Below, in pieces: positions 31,280-39,790 of a stretch of DNA of 45,435 bases (positions within the stretch are counted from its first letter, which is position 1; each line of letters opens with the position of its first letter). The notes below the pieces were generated by a model. That model worked only from the letters and a program-made list of their open reading frames with translations. It had not been told where the DNA came from and did not search any database. The DNA comes from Candidatus Acidiferrum typicum (lineage in GTDB: Bacteria; Acidobacteriota; Terriglobia; Acidiferrales; UBA7541). Made by a program: the position numbers and the translations under genes. Where the stretch lies: positions 1 through 45,435 of the forward strand of contig DLMH01000116.1 of NCBI GenBank assembly GCA_002478115.1. The letters are read 5' to 3'.

Positions 31280-33217
31280 ATGCGCTACCCGTTCAAGATC
31301 CGTCTGTTGTTCCTCTTTGCCGCGCTACTCGCATGGGGCTCGCCATCCTATGCCCAAACCGAGCGCATCCTCGTTTTCCATAGCGACATCGCGCTACAGG
31401 ACGACTCCTCTCTGCAGGTTACGGAGACCATCACTGTAGTTGCCGCAGGCGGCTTGATCCGCCACGGCATCTTTCGCGAATTCCCCACACATTATTCCGA
31501 CCCTTACAACAACCGCTATGTTGTCGGGTTCCAAATGCTCGCGGCGACGCGCGATTCCGCGGAAGAGACTTTCCGCGTGGAAAACTATTCCAACGGAGTC
31601 CGGATTTACCTCGGCAATCCAAATGCGATGGTTCCGCCGGGGCGTCATGTTTACACGCTGACCTACACGACCAACCGGCAGTTGGGCTTCTTCTCTGATC
31701 ATGACGAGCTTTTCTGGAATGTCACCGGGCTGGGCTGGAATTTCCGCATCGACCACGCCAGCGCCACCGTGCATTTGCTGTCCGCGATCCCTGCAGACCA
31801 GGTGACGCTAGCGGGCTTCACCGGGCCGCAGGGTTCGCGAGAATCCGAACTAACTAGTTCGCGCGACGCCGATTCGTTCCAATTCGCCACGACGCGCTCA
31901 CTGGCCCCGCGGGAAGGCCTCAGCGTATTGCTGAGTTGGCCCAAGGGCTACGTCACGCCGCCCACGTTTTCGCAAAAGGCCGAATATTTCTTCCGGGATA
32001 ATCCCGACGCGCTACTCCTGGGTACCGGCCTCCTGGTCCTGCTTCTTTACTATCTGATTGCCTGGGCGGAGGTGGGCCGCGACCCGCGTCCCGCGGTCAT
32101 CATGCCGCTCTATGATCCACCCGCCACTCTCTCGCCAGCGGGCATGCGCTATCTGGTCCGCATGGGCTTCGACAACAAGACCTTCGCCGCCGCAATTCTG
32201 GACATGGCCGCGCGTGGCTACTTGAAAATCAAGGAAGAAGCCGGTTCTTATATGCTCACTCTTGCGGACAAAGACGAACGCGTGCTCACACCGGACGAAA
32301 AGCAGATCGCCCGCGTGTTGTTCGAAGGGCACAAGGAAATCTGGCTGCGACAGGAAAATCATCAGGTCATCCAAGCGGCAATGCTCGCCATCCAGAAGTG
32401 GCTGAAGAGCGCCGAGTACAAGGTCTATTTCGTCACCAATTCCCGCTATCTCTTGCCGCCGGTTCTTCTTTCCCTGGCGATTGTCGTCGTCTACCTGATG
32501 GCCCAAGGCGGCCCGCAGCCCTTCATCGCCGCTTTTCTGTGTTTCTGGCTGACTTTCTGGTCGATTGGCGTGGCTGCCCTGCTGAGAAATATTGTGCTGT
32601 CCTGGCGCGCGGTTTCTGCGGGCGGCCAGAACTCCACGGGCAAAACTGGTTCGACGATTTTCTTAACGCTTTTCGCCATTCCGTTTATCTTTGCGGAATT
32701 GGTGGTCCTCGCCATTCTCATGAGGACCACCTCCGTGTCCCTGGTGCTGTTCGTAATCGCCAGCGGGCTACTCCACATTCTTTTTCTCTATTTGATGAAA
32801 GCCCCGACGTATGCCGGGCGGCGCCTGCTGGACCAGGTTGAGGGCTTCAAGATGTTCCTCGGCGCCGTGGATAGCGACCGCCTGAACCGCGCGATGCCGC
32901 CGCAGCAGACTTCCGCGGTGTTTGAGAAGTTTCTTCCCTACGCATTGGCGCTGGACGTCGAGCAGGACTGGGCGAACAAATTCTCCGGTGTACTCGCCGC
33001 AGCGGGCTCTGTGCCCGGCAGTTCCAGCACGGTCTACGCAACTTCGTTCTACTTAGGCACTTCCGGGGGCGGATTCGGCGGGACGAATTTTGCTTCCTCT
33101 TTCAGTAATTCCTTTACCAGTGCCATCTCTTCTTCGTCTTCGGCTCCGGGTTCCGGCGGAGGCGGCGGTTCGGGAGGTTCCGGAGGAGGAGGAGGCGGCG
33201 GGGGTGGAGGTTGGTGA
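31280..33217 (+). CDS. DUF2207 membrane protein
   Basis: 645 residues from ATG 31280 (GGAG 9 nt upstream; GTG 31265 also in frame). A signal peptide (LLFLFAALLAWGSPSYAQ) is followed by an extracytoplasmic DUF2207 domain (about 30-230) with TETITVVAAGGLIRHGIFRE and FFSDHDELFWNVTGLGWNF. A membrane helix lies at about 245-262, a cytoplasmic segment follows (MRYLVRMGFDNKTFAAAILDMAARGYLKI), then two to four more helices. The C-terminus ends in a long Gly-rich tract and Trp, as is usual for this family. Its function is not established. No operon partner is seen. Confidence 0.9.
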   Translation: MRYPFKIRLLFLFAALLAWGSPSYAQTERILVFHSDIALQDDSSLQVTETITVVAAGGLIRHGIFREFPTHYSDPYNNRYVVGFQMLAATRDSAEETFRVENYSNGVRIYLGNPNAMVPPGRHVYTLTYTTNRQLGFFSDHDELFWNVTGLGWNFRIDHASATVHLLSAIPADQVTLAGFTGPQGSRESELTSSRDADSFQFATTRSLAPREGLSVLLSWPKGYVTPPTFSQKAEYFFRDNPDALLLGTGLLVLLLYYLIAWAEVGRDPRPAVIMPLYDPPATLSPAGMRYLVRMGFDNKTFAAAILDMAARGYLKIKEEAGSYMLTLADKDERVLTPDEKQIARVLFEGHKEIWLRQENHQVIQAAMLAIQKWLKSAEYKVYFVTNSRYLLPPVLLSLAIVVVYLMAQGGPQPFIAAFLCFWLTFWSIGVAALLRNIVLSWRAVSAGGQNSTGKTGSTIFLTLFAIPFIFAELVVLAILMRTTSVSLVLFVIASGLLHILFLYLMKAPTYAGRRLLDQVEGFKMFLGAVDSDRLNRAMPPQQTSAVFEKFLPYALALDVEQDWANKFSGVLAAAGSVPGSSSTVYATSFYLGTSGGGFGGTNFASSFSNSFTSAISSSSSAPGSGGGGGSGGSGGGGGGGGGGW

Positions 33218-33300
33218 CGTGAAATTGTGCGGGCTCGTCGGCGGATACGTACAAACGGAGCAGAGGGAACGCGTGGAAGAGGAGAGGGGTGAAAAGGTGC

Positions 33301-33474
33301 CTAGCGCGTGGCGATGCGCTGCACGTTGAAATTGTCGCCCTTCGGCCACATCACTTTATTTTTGGTTTTACAGTAGGGGCAGAGCACCACGCGCTCGACC
33401 TCTTTCCCCAGCCCCGTCGATCCTACTACCCGCATCCCACGCTCACACTTCGCGCATCGGAAGATTTTCTGCAC
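33301..33474 (-). CDS. 57-residue zinc-ribbon protein
   Basis: Short gene read from GTG 33474, preceded by a G-rich AGGGGGG site. It has two CxxC knuckles: CAKC at residues 7-10 and CPYC at 32-35, spaced by 21 residues with basic strands between (ERGMRVVGSTG, EVERVVLCPYCKTKNKVMWP). This is a classic single zinc ribbon. It follows thiD by 48 nt in the same direction. An out-of-frame ATG overlaps the GTG. The role is unknown; such proteins often bind nucleic acid or act as protein-protein modules. Confidence 0.7.
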   Translation of the reverse strand: MQKIFRCAKCERGMRVVGSTGLGKEVERVVLCPYCKTKNKVMWPKGDNFNVQRIATR

Positions 33475-33522
33475 ATGCCCCCCTCATCGAGCTCGGAGGA
33501 ACCTGGGCTCCGAAATTCTCCT

Positions 33523-34410
33523 TCAGTGCGCCGCGGGTTCGGCAGCCGAATGTAACCCGTGCTGCGGCACCTCATGCGTTCCCCGTGTGAGCGGTTCTAT
33601 CTTCATACGGTAAAAGTGGTCGAGCGGTAACCGCCCCTTACCTACAGGATAAGCTCGTTCGATGGCCTTCATGACGTAGGCCTTGGCCAGCGTGGTTGCC
33701 TCCAGCAGCGATCTTCCGGCCGCCAACTGCGCGGCAATCGCCGAGGCGAAGGTGCAGCCGGTTCCGTGCGTGTGCTCCAGCTTCACCCTGTCGCCGCTTA
33801 ACAGGTGGAGTTCATTCCCATCAAGGAGGACGTCCACGGCCTTATCCATGTGGCCGCCCTTTACGATGACGGCGTGCGCGCCCATTTCCACGAGCTTGCG
33901 CGCCGCCGCTTCCATGTCCCCCACGTCCTTGATCGCGAGGCCGGACAAAACCTCCGCTTCCTGAATGTTTGGAGTGATCACGCTGGAGCGCTTCAGAAGT
34001 TCCGCGGCTAGAAACTTGATTCCCATCGCATCCAGCAACTCGAAATCGCTGGAAGAGCGCATCACCGGGTCGTGCACCACGTGGGCAAATTTGTTGGTGT
34101 CGAGAAACTCCGCCACCACGACAGCGTTCGCGCGGTTTCCCAGCATGCCGATTTTCACTGCGCCAATGTCACAATCTTTCGTCAGGACTTCCAGTTGTTC
34201 GCGCAATTCCGCGCTGGGGGTGTTATGGATGGCCTCCACGCCCTGGGTGTTCTGCACGGTCAACGAAGTAATGGCCGCCACACCGTAACAGCCGTAGGCA
34301 GCAAAGGTCTTGAGATCCGCGGCGACTCCTCCGCCGCAGCTCGGGTCAAATCCTCCGATGGCCAGCAGAATGGGCGGGGCGGCGATCCCTTGCGAATGGA
34401 GATGGCTCAT
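33523..34410 (-). CDS. thiD: Hydroxymethylpyrimidine / phosphomethylpyrimidine kinase
   Basis: 295 residues from ATG 34410; the frame extends upstream but lacks family sequence. Ribokinase-fold motifs: PPILLAIGGFDPSCGGGVAA, DIGAVKIGMLG, DPVMRSSSDFELL and the anion hole/catalytic Asp region HTHGTGCTFASAIAA. It phosphorylates HMP and HMP-P in thiamine synthesis. 'SDPSGGAG' of the canonical enzyme is here FDPSCGGG. No other thiamine genes are nearby. Confidence 0.92.
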   Translation of the reverse strand: MSHLHSQGIAAPPILLAIGGFDPSCGGGVAADLKTFAAYGCYGVAAITSLTVQNTQGVEAIHNTPSAELREQLEVLTKDCDIGAVKIGMLGNRANAVVVAEFLDTNKFAHVVHDPVMRSSSDFELLDAMGIKFLAAELLKRSSVITPNIQEAEVLSGLAIKDVGDMEAAARKLVEMGAHAVIVKGGHMDKAVDVLLDGNELHLLSGDRVKLEHTHGTGCTFASAIAAQLAAGRSLLEATTLAKAYVMKAIERAYPVGKGRLPLDHFYRMKIEPLTRGTHEVPQHGLHSAAEPAAH

Positions 34411-34657
34411 GATCGTCCGTGTTTGCTCACGTTCCGTGAAGAAAATAGCCGGACACGTTTTGCCTGGCACGCCCTTTCTATACCGCGCACCAGAAAACGC
34501 CCGGCACTTGCGAATGTACGCGCACTCATTTCTCCCTGCAAGGGGTTTTTCACTTACCGGGAAGACACAAGGACCTTCCGGTCCAAGTCGATAAATTTGG
34601 GAAGAAGAAAGAGTCCGAGCGTCTCAGTAATAAGGATGACTCAGGTTCAGCCTATCA

Positions 34658-35980
34658 TCACGGGAAAAGGCCGCGGACCAGCGTGGCTTCGGCGACGCGG
34701 CTGACCGCGAGCACCATGGCGCCCGCGCGCGGCGGCACGTGGTGTTTGCGCATGGCGTCCACCATGTCGTGGAACGCCCGCACCATGATCTTCTGCAAGC
34801 GCGCGTTCACTTCGTCGACATCCCAGAACAGGCCTTCCTGGTTCTGCACCCATTCGAAGTAGCTCACCGTGACGCCGCCGGCATTCGCCAGAATGTCCGG
34901 CAAAATCGTGATGCCACGCCGCGCCAGAATTTCGTCGGCATGGGGCGTGGTCGGGCCGTTGGCCGCTTCGGCAACGATGCGCGCCTTCACGGCTTCCGCG
35001 TTCTGAAGGGTGATCACGCTTTCCAGTGCCGCGGGCACCAGGATGTCGCACTTCATCGTCAGCAGGTCTTCGTTGGAAATGCGCGAAGCGCCGGGCATGC
35101 CGACGACCGTCCCGGAGCGCTCCTTATAGCGGATGGCCTTGATCGGATCGATCCCGCGCGAGTTCGTCACGCCGCCGCGCGTATCGCTCAGCGCGATGAT
35201 CTTTGCTTTTCTGTCCGCCAGAAGGCGCGCCGCAGTGGCACCGGCGTTGCCAAAACCCTGAATCGCCACGGTTGCGCCGCGCAAAGAGATCTTTTTCATC
35301 TTGCAGGCTTCTTCGACGACGTACACCAGCCCCTGCGCGGTCGCTTCAGCGCGTCCAACCGAGCCGCCAATCGCCAAGGGCTTCCCGGTGACCACGCCCG
35401 GTACGGTGTGGCCCACCATCATGGAATAGGTATCCATGATCCAGGCCATCGTCTGCGCATCGGTATAGACGTCCGGCGCCGGAATATCCTTGTCCGGCCC
35501 GATCACCGGCAGAATCTCGCTGGCAAACCGGCGCGTCAGCCGCTCCAGCTCGCTCTTGGACATGCGCTTCGGATCGCAGATGACGCCGCCCTTCGCGCCA
35601 CCGAACGGCACATTCACCACGGCGGTCTTCCAGGTCATCCACGCCGCCAGGGCCTTCACTTCGTCAAGGGTCACGTTGGGATGAAAGCGGATGCCGCCTT
35701 TGCCCGGTCCGCGCGCGATATTGTGTTGCACGCGAAAGCCGGTCAGCACTTTCACCTGACCGTTGTCCATCTTCGTCGGCAGCGACACTTCCAGAATGCG
35801 TTTGGGAGTGCGCAGCACCTGGCGAAGTCCCGGATCGAGTTTCAAAACTTCGGCCGCCATATCAAATTGAATTTGCGCGATGCGGAAGGGATTAAGTTCT
35901 TCACGCGGCGCGATCCGCGGCACCATCGGAGGGGCACCCACCGGACGGGTTGGGAGTTGTGGTTTTGCGACCGTGGCCAT
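34658..35980 (-). CDS. gdhA: Glu/Leu/Phe/Val dehydrogenase (glutamate dehydrogenase type)
   Basis: 440 residues; AAAGGA 9 nt before ATG 35980. Substrate-binding part: GPGKGGIRFHPNVTLDEV, then the catalytic Lys in NVPFGGAKGGVICDP and the catalytic Asp region DIPAPDVYTDAQTMAWIMD. The Rossmann NAD(P) site is VAIQGFGNAGATAARLL. The length and the K-rich site fit a hexameric glutamate dehydrogenase that interconverts glutamate and 2-oxoglutarate plus ammonium. Monocistronic. Confidence 0.93.
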   Translation of the reverse strand: MATVAKPQLPTRPVGAPPMVPRIAPREELNPFRIAQIQFDMAAEVLKLDPGLRQVLRTPKRILEVSLPTKMDNGQVKVLTGFRVQHNIARGPGKGGIRFHPNVTLDEVKALAAWMTWKTAVVNVPFGGAKGGVICDPKRMSKSELERLTRRFASEILPVIGPDKDIPAPDVYTDAQTMAWIMDTYSMMVGHTVPGVVTGKPLAIGGSVGRAEATAQGLVYVVEEACKMKKISLRGATVAIQGFGNAGATAARLLADRKAKIIALSDTRGGVTNSRGIDPIKAIRYKERSGTVVGMPGASRISNEDLLTMKCDILVPAALESVITLQNAEAVKARIVAEAANGPTTPHADEILARRGITILPDILANAGGVTVSYFEWVQNQEGLFWDVDEVNARLQKIMVRAFHDMVDAMRKHHVPPRAGAMVLAVSRVAEATLVRGLFP

Positions 35981-36066
35981 CAGCTTCGGTCCTTTCTATT
36001 GCGCTGGATTTCTGTAGCAGCTTACTATTGCGTTGAACTACTTTTCTTTCTACAAAGTCTTTGGCG

Positions 36067-36369
36067 TCAGCCATTCGCGGCGATTTTCCGCGTCTCACTC
36101 ACATACTTGTCCCGGCAGGCGGTGGAACAAAAGTGCAGCAACTCGCCATCCTGCCGCAGCGGCAGAGCCAGCACTTCGGCGATGTGCATGCCGCACACGG
36201 GATCTCTGACCAGTTTCCGCGTCACCGCATCATTCGGCACATCCACGGGCGTCTGCGATTGCGCCGCGCCCTGACCCATGCGTTGCACCAGGCGGCGCAG
36301 GAGCGCCACGCTCCAGGAAACCACGACAACCCAGAATACAAACCGCAGCATGCGAACAATAAATGTCAT
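36067..36369 (-). CDS. Membrane-anchored YHS-like metal-binding protein
   Basis: 100 residues from ATG 36369; a GTG at 36399 with AAAGG upstream would add ten residues. An N-terminal membrane helix (MLRFVFWVVVVSWSVALL) is followed by a linker and a YHS-like domain: VRDPVCGMHI, then LLHFCSTACRDKYV. The DPVCGM/FCS..C pattern is the metal-sensing or metal-binding module often fused to copper/heavy-metal ATPases. Here it is a stand-alone anchored form, 86 nt before the gdhA gene on the opposite reading end (same strand, upstream). Confidence 0.78.
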   Translation of the reverse strand: MTFIVRMLRFVFWVVVVSWSVALLRRLVQRMGQGAAQSQTPVDVPNDAVTRKLVRDPVCGMHIAEVLALPLRQDGELLHFCSTACRDKYVSETRKIAANG

Positions 36370-36606
36370 CTCTGAATGCGAGTGTGGCCGCCGCCTCACT
36401 CGACCTTTCTATCCCTTGGACGGCGTTGAGGCGAGTGTATGCAGGGGCTCACGGGGAGTCAAACAAAAAGCTGTACTTTCAAGGGGTTGCGCGACGAAAC
36501 GGTTGCTAGAGACGCCCACGCGACCGGGCTCGAAAATATTGTAACTAATTGCAAATAAAAGGCTTATATATTCAGGGCCGTAATCGCCCCGGCGTGGCGT
36601 TCCTGG

Positions 36607-37884
36607 CTATTTTCCCGATGGAATCCGCTCTATGCCCATATACGGGCGAAGCACTTCCGGGATCACAATCGATCCATCGGCCTGCTGGTAATTCTCCACA
36701 ACGGCAATCCAGGTGCGGCCTACAGCCAGTCCTGATCCGTTGAGCGTATGCACGAATTCGCTCTTTCCGCCGGCCTTAGGCTTGAAGCGGATGCCCGCTC
36801 GGCGCGCCTGAAAAGCTTCGCAGTTCGAGCAAGAAGAAATCTCGCGGAATTCGTTGCTCGAGGGCAGCCAGACTTCCAGGTCGTACGTCTTCGCCGAAGC
36901 AAAACCCATGTCGCCGGAACAGAGCAGCACGGTGCGGTAGTGCAATCCAAGCTTTTGCAGGATTGTCTCGGCGTTGCGCACCAAGGATTCGTGTTCGTCG
37001 TAGCTCTTGTCCGGATGCGTGAACTTGAAAAGTTCCACTTTCTGGAACTGGTGCTGGCGCAGGATGCCCCGCGTGTCTTTACCCGCCGCGCCGGCCTCGG
37101 AGCGGAAGCAGGAAGTCCAAGCGGTCACGAGAATCGGCAACTGCTCCTCCCTGAGCGTAGTGTCGCGATAAAGGTTGTGTAGCTCCACTTCCGAGGTAGG
37201 CGTCAGCCAGAAATCGGTGTCCTGCAATTTGAAGAGGTCCGCGGCAAACTTCGGCAATTGGCCCGCGGCCAGCAGTGAAGCAGTGTTCACCAGGAAAGGC
37301 GGCAGGATTTCCGTATAGCCGTGCTTGCGCGTGTGCACATCGAGAAAGAAATTCGCCAGGGCGCGCTCCAGCCGCGCTCCCCAGCCTTTGTATACGGCAA
37401 ACCGCGCGCCGGTAATCCGGGCAGCCGCTTCCAGGTCCAGGATACCCGCGCGTTCCCCAACCTCCCAGTGAGGCTTTGCTTGAAAATCGAAGTTCGGCGC
37501 GGTACCCCAGCGGCGCACCTCCGTGTTGTCCTCGGCGCCATGGCCCGTCGGCACGCTGGAATGCGGAATGTTCGGAATGGTCAGCAGCAGTTGGCGCTGT
37601 GTGGCGTCCAGCTCGGCGATGCGCTCGTCGGCCCGCTTGACGCGTTCGGAAAGCTGCTTCATCTCCGCGAGGATGGCGTCCGCGCTCTGCTTTTCTTTTT
37701 TGCGGCGCGCAATTTCGTCGCTGGCTTTATTGCGTTGCGCCTTGCGATGCTCGTTTTCGGTAATCAGCTCACGCCGTTCTTTGTCCAGCGTGCGAAAGCC
37801 ATCGAGGTCGAGTGTGATGTTGCGGCGTTTCGCCATCTCGGCGAAGACGTCCAGATGTTCCCGGAAGTAGCTCAGATCATGCAT
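36607..37884 (-). CDS. serS: Seryl-tRNA synthetase
   Basis: 425 residues from ATG 37884 (MHDLSYFREHLDVFAEMAKR); the upstream extension of the frame is not family sequence. The N-terminal antiparallel coiled coil (about 28-105, ITENEHRKAQRNKASDEIAR) contacts the tRNA long arm. The class II core has motif 2 in CFRSEAGAAGKDTRGILRQH and motif 3 in LAVGRTWIAVVENYQQADG. All active-site landmarks are intact. Confidence 0.97.
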   Translation of the reverse strand: MHDLSYFREHLDVFAEMAKRRNITLDLDGFRTLDKERRELITENEHRKAQRNKASDEIARRKKEKQSADAILAEMKQLSERVKRADERIAELDATQRQLLLTIPNIPHSSVPTGHGAEDNTEVRRWGTAPNFDFQAKPHWEVGERAGILDLEAAARITGARFAVYKGWGARLERALANFFLDVHTRKHGYTEILPPFLVNTASLLAAGQLPKFAADLFKLQDTDFWLTPTSEVELHNLYRDTTLREEQLPILVTAWTSCFRSEAGAAGKDTRGILRQHQFQKVELFKFTHPDKSYDEHESLVRNAETILQKLGLHYRTVLLCSGDMGFASAKTYDLEVWLPSSNEFREISSCSNCEAFQARRAGIRFKPKAGGKSEFVHTLNGSGLAVGRTWIAVVENYQQADGSIVIPEVLRPYMGIERIPSGK

Positions 37885-38171
37885 GGTGCTAAAAGCATAG
37901 CCCAGGCAGGAGCCGAGAGAAAGCGGGCGAACCGTGAAAAGGTGATCTTGTGATTTGCATAAGGGCTTCGCCGACGCTGAGAGCGTCCAAATCACTCCCC
38001 CAAAGATCGCTGTGCTGACACGCTGGTAAGGGAGTACTAAAGGAGCGCCCCAAAAGTCCCGGAGCGAAGTACTGGTGCGAATGAACCCCGCGGACTAGTG
38101 ACGCATTTCTACGTGTCCGGCATCCTTGTGAATGTGATCGGGAGGTAAGTTCGGCTCCTGGAGCGGGTGGA

Positions 38172-38252
38172 ATGATCGTAGGGATCTTAATCCTGTGTGT
38201 CGTTCTGCTGCTAGCGAGCGCAGTTGAGCGGCCAACCCCTCCAGAGCATTAG
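38172..38252 (+). CDS. 26-residue hydrophobic peptide (small membrane protein candidate)
   Basis: ATG 38172 has GGAG exactly 8 nt upstream. The product begins MIVGILILCVVLLLASAV, one hydrophobic helix, and ends ERPTPPEH, a short polar tail. The size and layout resemble single-span small membrane proteins and type I toxins of the Ibs/Ldr kind, but no family is recognised. A strong Rho-independent terminator begins 47 nt after the stop, so this is the only apparent product of its transcript. It could also be a signal-peptide-like secreted peptide. Confidence 0.5.
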   Translation: MIVGILILCVVLLLASAVERPTPPEH

Positions 38253-38298
38253 GGAGACGAACCGAGCTTCAGGTCCATACCCTCCATCCCCCACGCCA

Positions 38299-38334
38299 GA
38301 GCGGCCGGCACCCCCACCGGCCGCTCATTTTTTT
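38299..38334 (+). terminator. Strong intrinsic terminator
   Basis: GAGCGGCCGG (38299-38308) pairs perfectly with CCGGCCGCTC (38317-38326), followed by A and seven T residues (38328-38334). It ends a plus-strand transcript for which the 26-residue peptide is the only candidate gene. Confidence 0.92.
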
Positions 38335-38404
38335 AAACCGAGTTTTCAGATTATGGCAAGTGCGAGGAATCTCAGCAGCTTCCAGTCTTGGGGGAGGCCA
38401 TGGA

Positions 38405-38437
38405 CAAAAAATAAAGGGGGCCGGTGCAAGCCCCCTT
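38405..38437 (-). terminator. Intrinsic terminator, minus strand
   Basis: Read on the minus strand AAGGGGGC (38437-38430) pairs with GCCCCCTT (38421-38414) around an 8-nt loop, followed by TATTTTTTG. The T-rich side is on the minus strand only. Confidence 0.85.
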
Positions 38438-38533
38438 GTTTAATCGATTCGACCCCCCAATAACCGGATACTCAGTCGAGGTTGAGTACCAGCCACCCCG
38501 GGAAGCCAATCTCATGAATTGTTTTGATACAAT
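38406..38533 (-). ncRNA. Candidate sigma-54-dependent small RNA
   Basis: Predicted from position alone. A sigma-54 promoter (38559-38544) would start transcription near 38533, and a terminator ends it near 38406, giving about 125 nt. Inside is a further stem, TACTCA with TGAGTA (about 38470-38488). No ribosome-binding site or coding start is seen in this interval on the minus strand. I recognise no Rfam family. Confidence 0.45.
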
Positions 38534-38543
38534 GCACGCGCTT

Positions 38544-38559
38544 TGCCAAGTCTGTGCCA
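38544..38559 (-). promoter_or_regulatory. Sigma-54 promoter in the serS-DUF4349 gap
   Basis: Minus strand TGGCAC (38559-38554), five nucleotides and TGGCA (38548-38544). The GG-N10-GC spacing is exact and the -24 box is perfect. In the -12 box TTGC becomes TGGC. Confidence 0.65.
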
Positions 38560-38722
38560 GTGTGAGAAAAGGCACTTTTCTATTGAAAAGCAAGCACTTA
38601 CTACTTTAGAGCCTCGGCGAGAGCGTCTTGCCAAACTGCCAATCTACAAAATCCCACAGACCAACTCCCGTTTTCCTACAGTCTTTGGGAAGAGTGCAGG
38701 TCCCTCAGCTCAAGCTCCCTAT

Positions 38723-39724
38723 TCAGACGATCTGAACCGGCGTTTCGCCCTGAAGTGCGGAGTGCCGCCAACGACGCCATGCGAATCGCGCGGGCAGATA
38801 GAGGATTGCGATCCACAGGAGGAAAACAGGGCCGCGGCTGATGAGCAACATCAGTAGGGCGGAGAGGCTCAGTACCGCTTCCGAAAACCCCGTGACGGCT
38901 GCGTTGCGAAACTGTGCTCCGAGGGATTCCGTTGGCGGAGTGATCTCCTCCCGCAATGCAAAGAGGACATTCGCGAAGACGACGCGGTGTTCTGCCGTGA
39001 GGCGGTCCGCTTCCAGGCGATTGATGTCTGCATTCACGCTGGTGATCTGCCGCTGCAGCTCCATAACGTTGCGATCGGGATATGTCTGCTGCTTAAGCAG
39101 TTCCTGCAAGTGATGCAGCGTGCTCTGCGCATTGGTCAAGCGGGCTTCCAGGTCAGCACGTTGTTGGGTGACCTCATCGGCAGCCTCCTCCTCCCGCTCG
39201 ACTTGGCCAAGAGTTTTCAGCTCGCTTAACGTTGCGCCATATTCCGAAGAAGGAATGCGTAACGTCGCCGAGAGAGTGCTACCCGTCGGCTTCCCTACCA
39301 TCCGGAGTTTTGCCACATAGCCCCGATGACGGTCGAGGATTTCTTCGAGAGAGGACCGAGAACGAGCAAACTCTTTCGTGGCCACGGCGAGTTCCGCTGT
39401 GTGCGCAATCAACGGGTCTCCCGGCACCATCATTCCACCCATCCTGCTACCCGCAGAGTCGCGAGAGTCCAATGGCGCGGGCGACATCTTTGCATACTCC
39501 CTCAATTCTTCCTTCGCACGGCCGGCTTCCACTTGGAGTTCGCGTGATTCAGCCTCTGCGTTTTGGTCCGCAGGCGCCGGCAGACCCGCGTACTTCTTTG
39601 GGGGCGGAGTCATTCGGGCAAAAACAAGAAGGCCAACGATGATGGTCAGGACTACAAATAACCCGCGTCGAACAGGGGATAACGTACGGAACTTCGCAAG
39701 GAGCGAAACGAAAGCGTTTCTCAT
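38723..39724 (-). CDS. DUF4349 domain-containing membrane protein
   Basis: 333 residues; GGAGG 8 nt before ATG 39724. An N-terminal membrane helix (GLFVVLTIIVGLLVFARM) and an outside DUF4349 domain (about 100-290) are present. The domain has HTAELAVATKEFARSRSSLE, HRGYVAKLRM, ATLRIPSSEYGATLSELKTLG and a coiled coil (QRADLEARLTNAQSTLHHLQ). It ends with a second helix pair (ISRGPVFLLWIAILYLPARF). The family has no defined role, though some members are anti-sigma-like or envelope-associated. It lies downstream of glmM in the same direction (66 nt). Confidence 0.88.
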   Translation of the reverse strand: MRNAFVSLLAKFRTLSPVRRGLFVVLTIIVGLLVFARMTPPPKKYAGLPAPADQNAEAESRELQVEAGRAKEELREYAKMSPAPLDSRDSAGSRMGGMMVPGDPLIAHTAELAVATKEFARSRSSLEEILDRHRGYVAKLRMVGKPTGSTLSATLRIPSSEYGATLSELKTLGQVEREEEAADEVTQQRADLEARLTNAQSTLHHLQELLKQQTYPDRNVMELQRQITSVNADINRLEADRLTAEHRVVFANVLFALREEITPPTESLGAQFRNAAVTGFSEAVLSLSALLMLLISRGPVFLLWIAILYLPARFAWRRWRHSALQGETPVQIV

Positions 39725-39790
39725 GGGATAGCCTCCTACGGCATCTCCCTTAGAACGAAGGAGTCAAGATTTCTTGCAGGGCGCGCCGGC

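Larger units (their letters stand above)
37885..38722. other. 838-bp gap with two convergent candidate small transcripts
   Basis: No standard-length protein gene is supported. On the plus strand, a short peptide gene (38172-38252) is followed by a perfect 10-bp terminator (38299-38334). On the minus strand, a sigma-54 promoter (38544-38559) reads toward an 8-bp terminator (38405-38437). The open frames of 60-105 codons in this gap have no ribosome-binding sites and low-complexity composition. Confidence 0.6.

Noticed and set aside
36400..36606. A+T-rich segment upstream of the YHS-like gene and behind serS as an attachment site
   Set aside because: No duplicate of the sequence, no tRNA and no integrase nearby.
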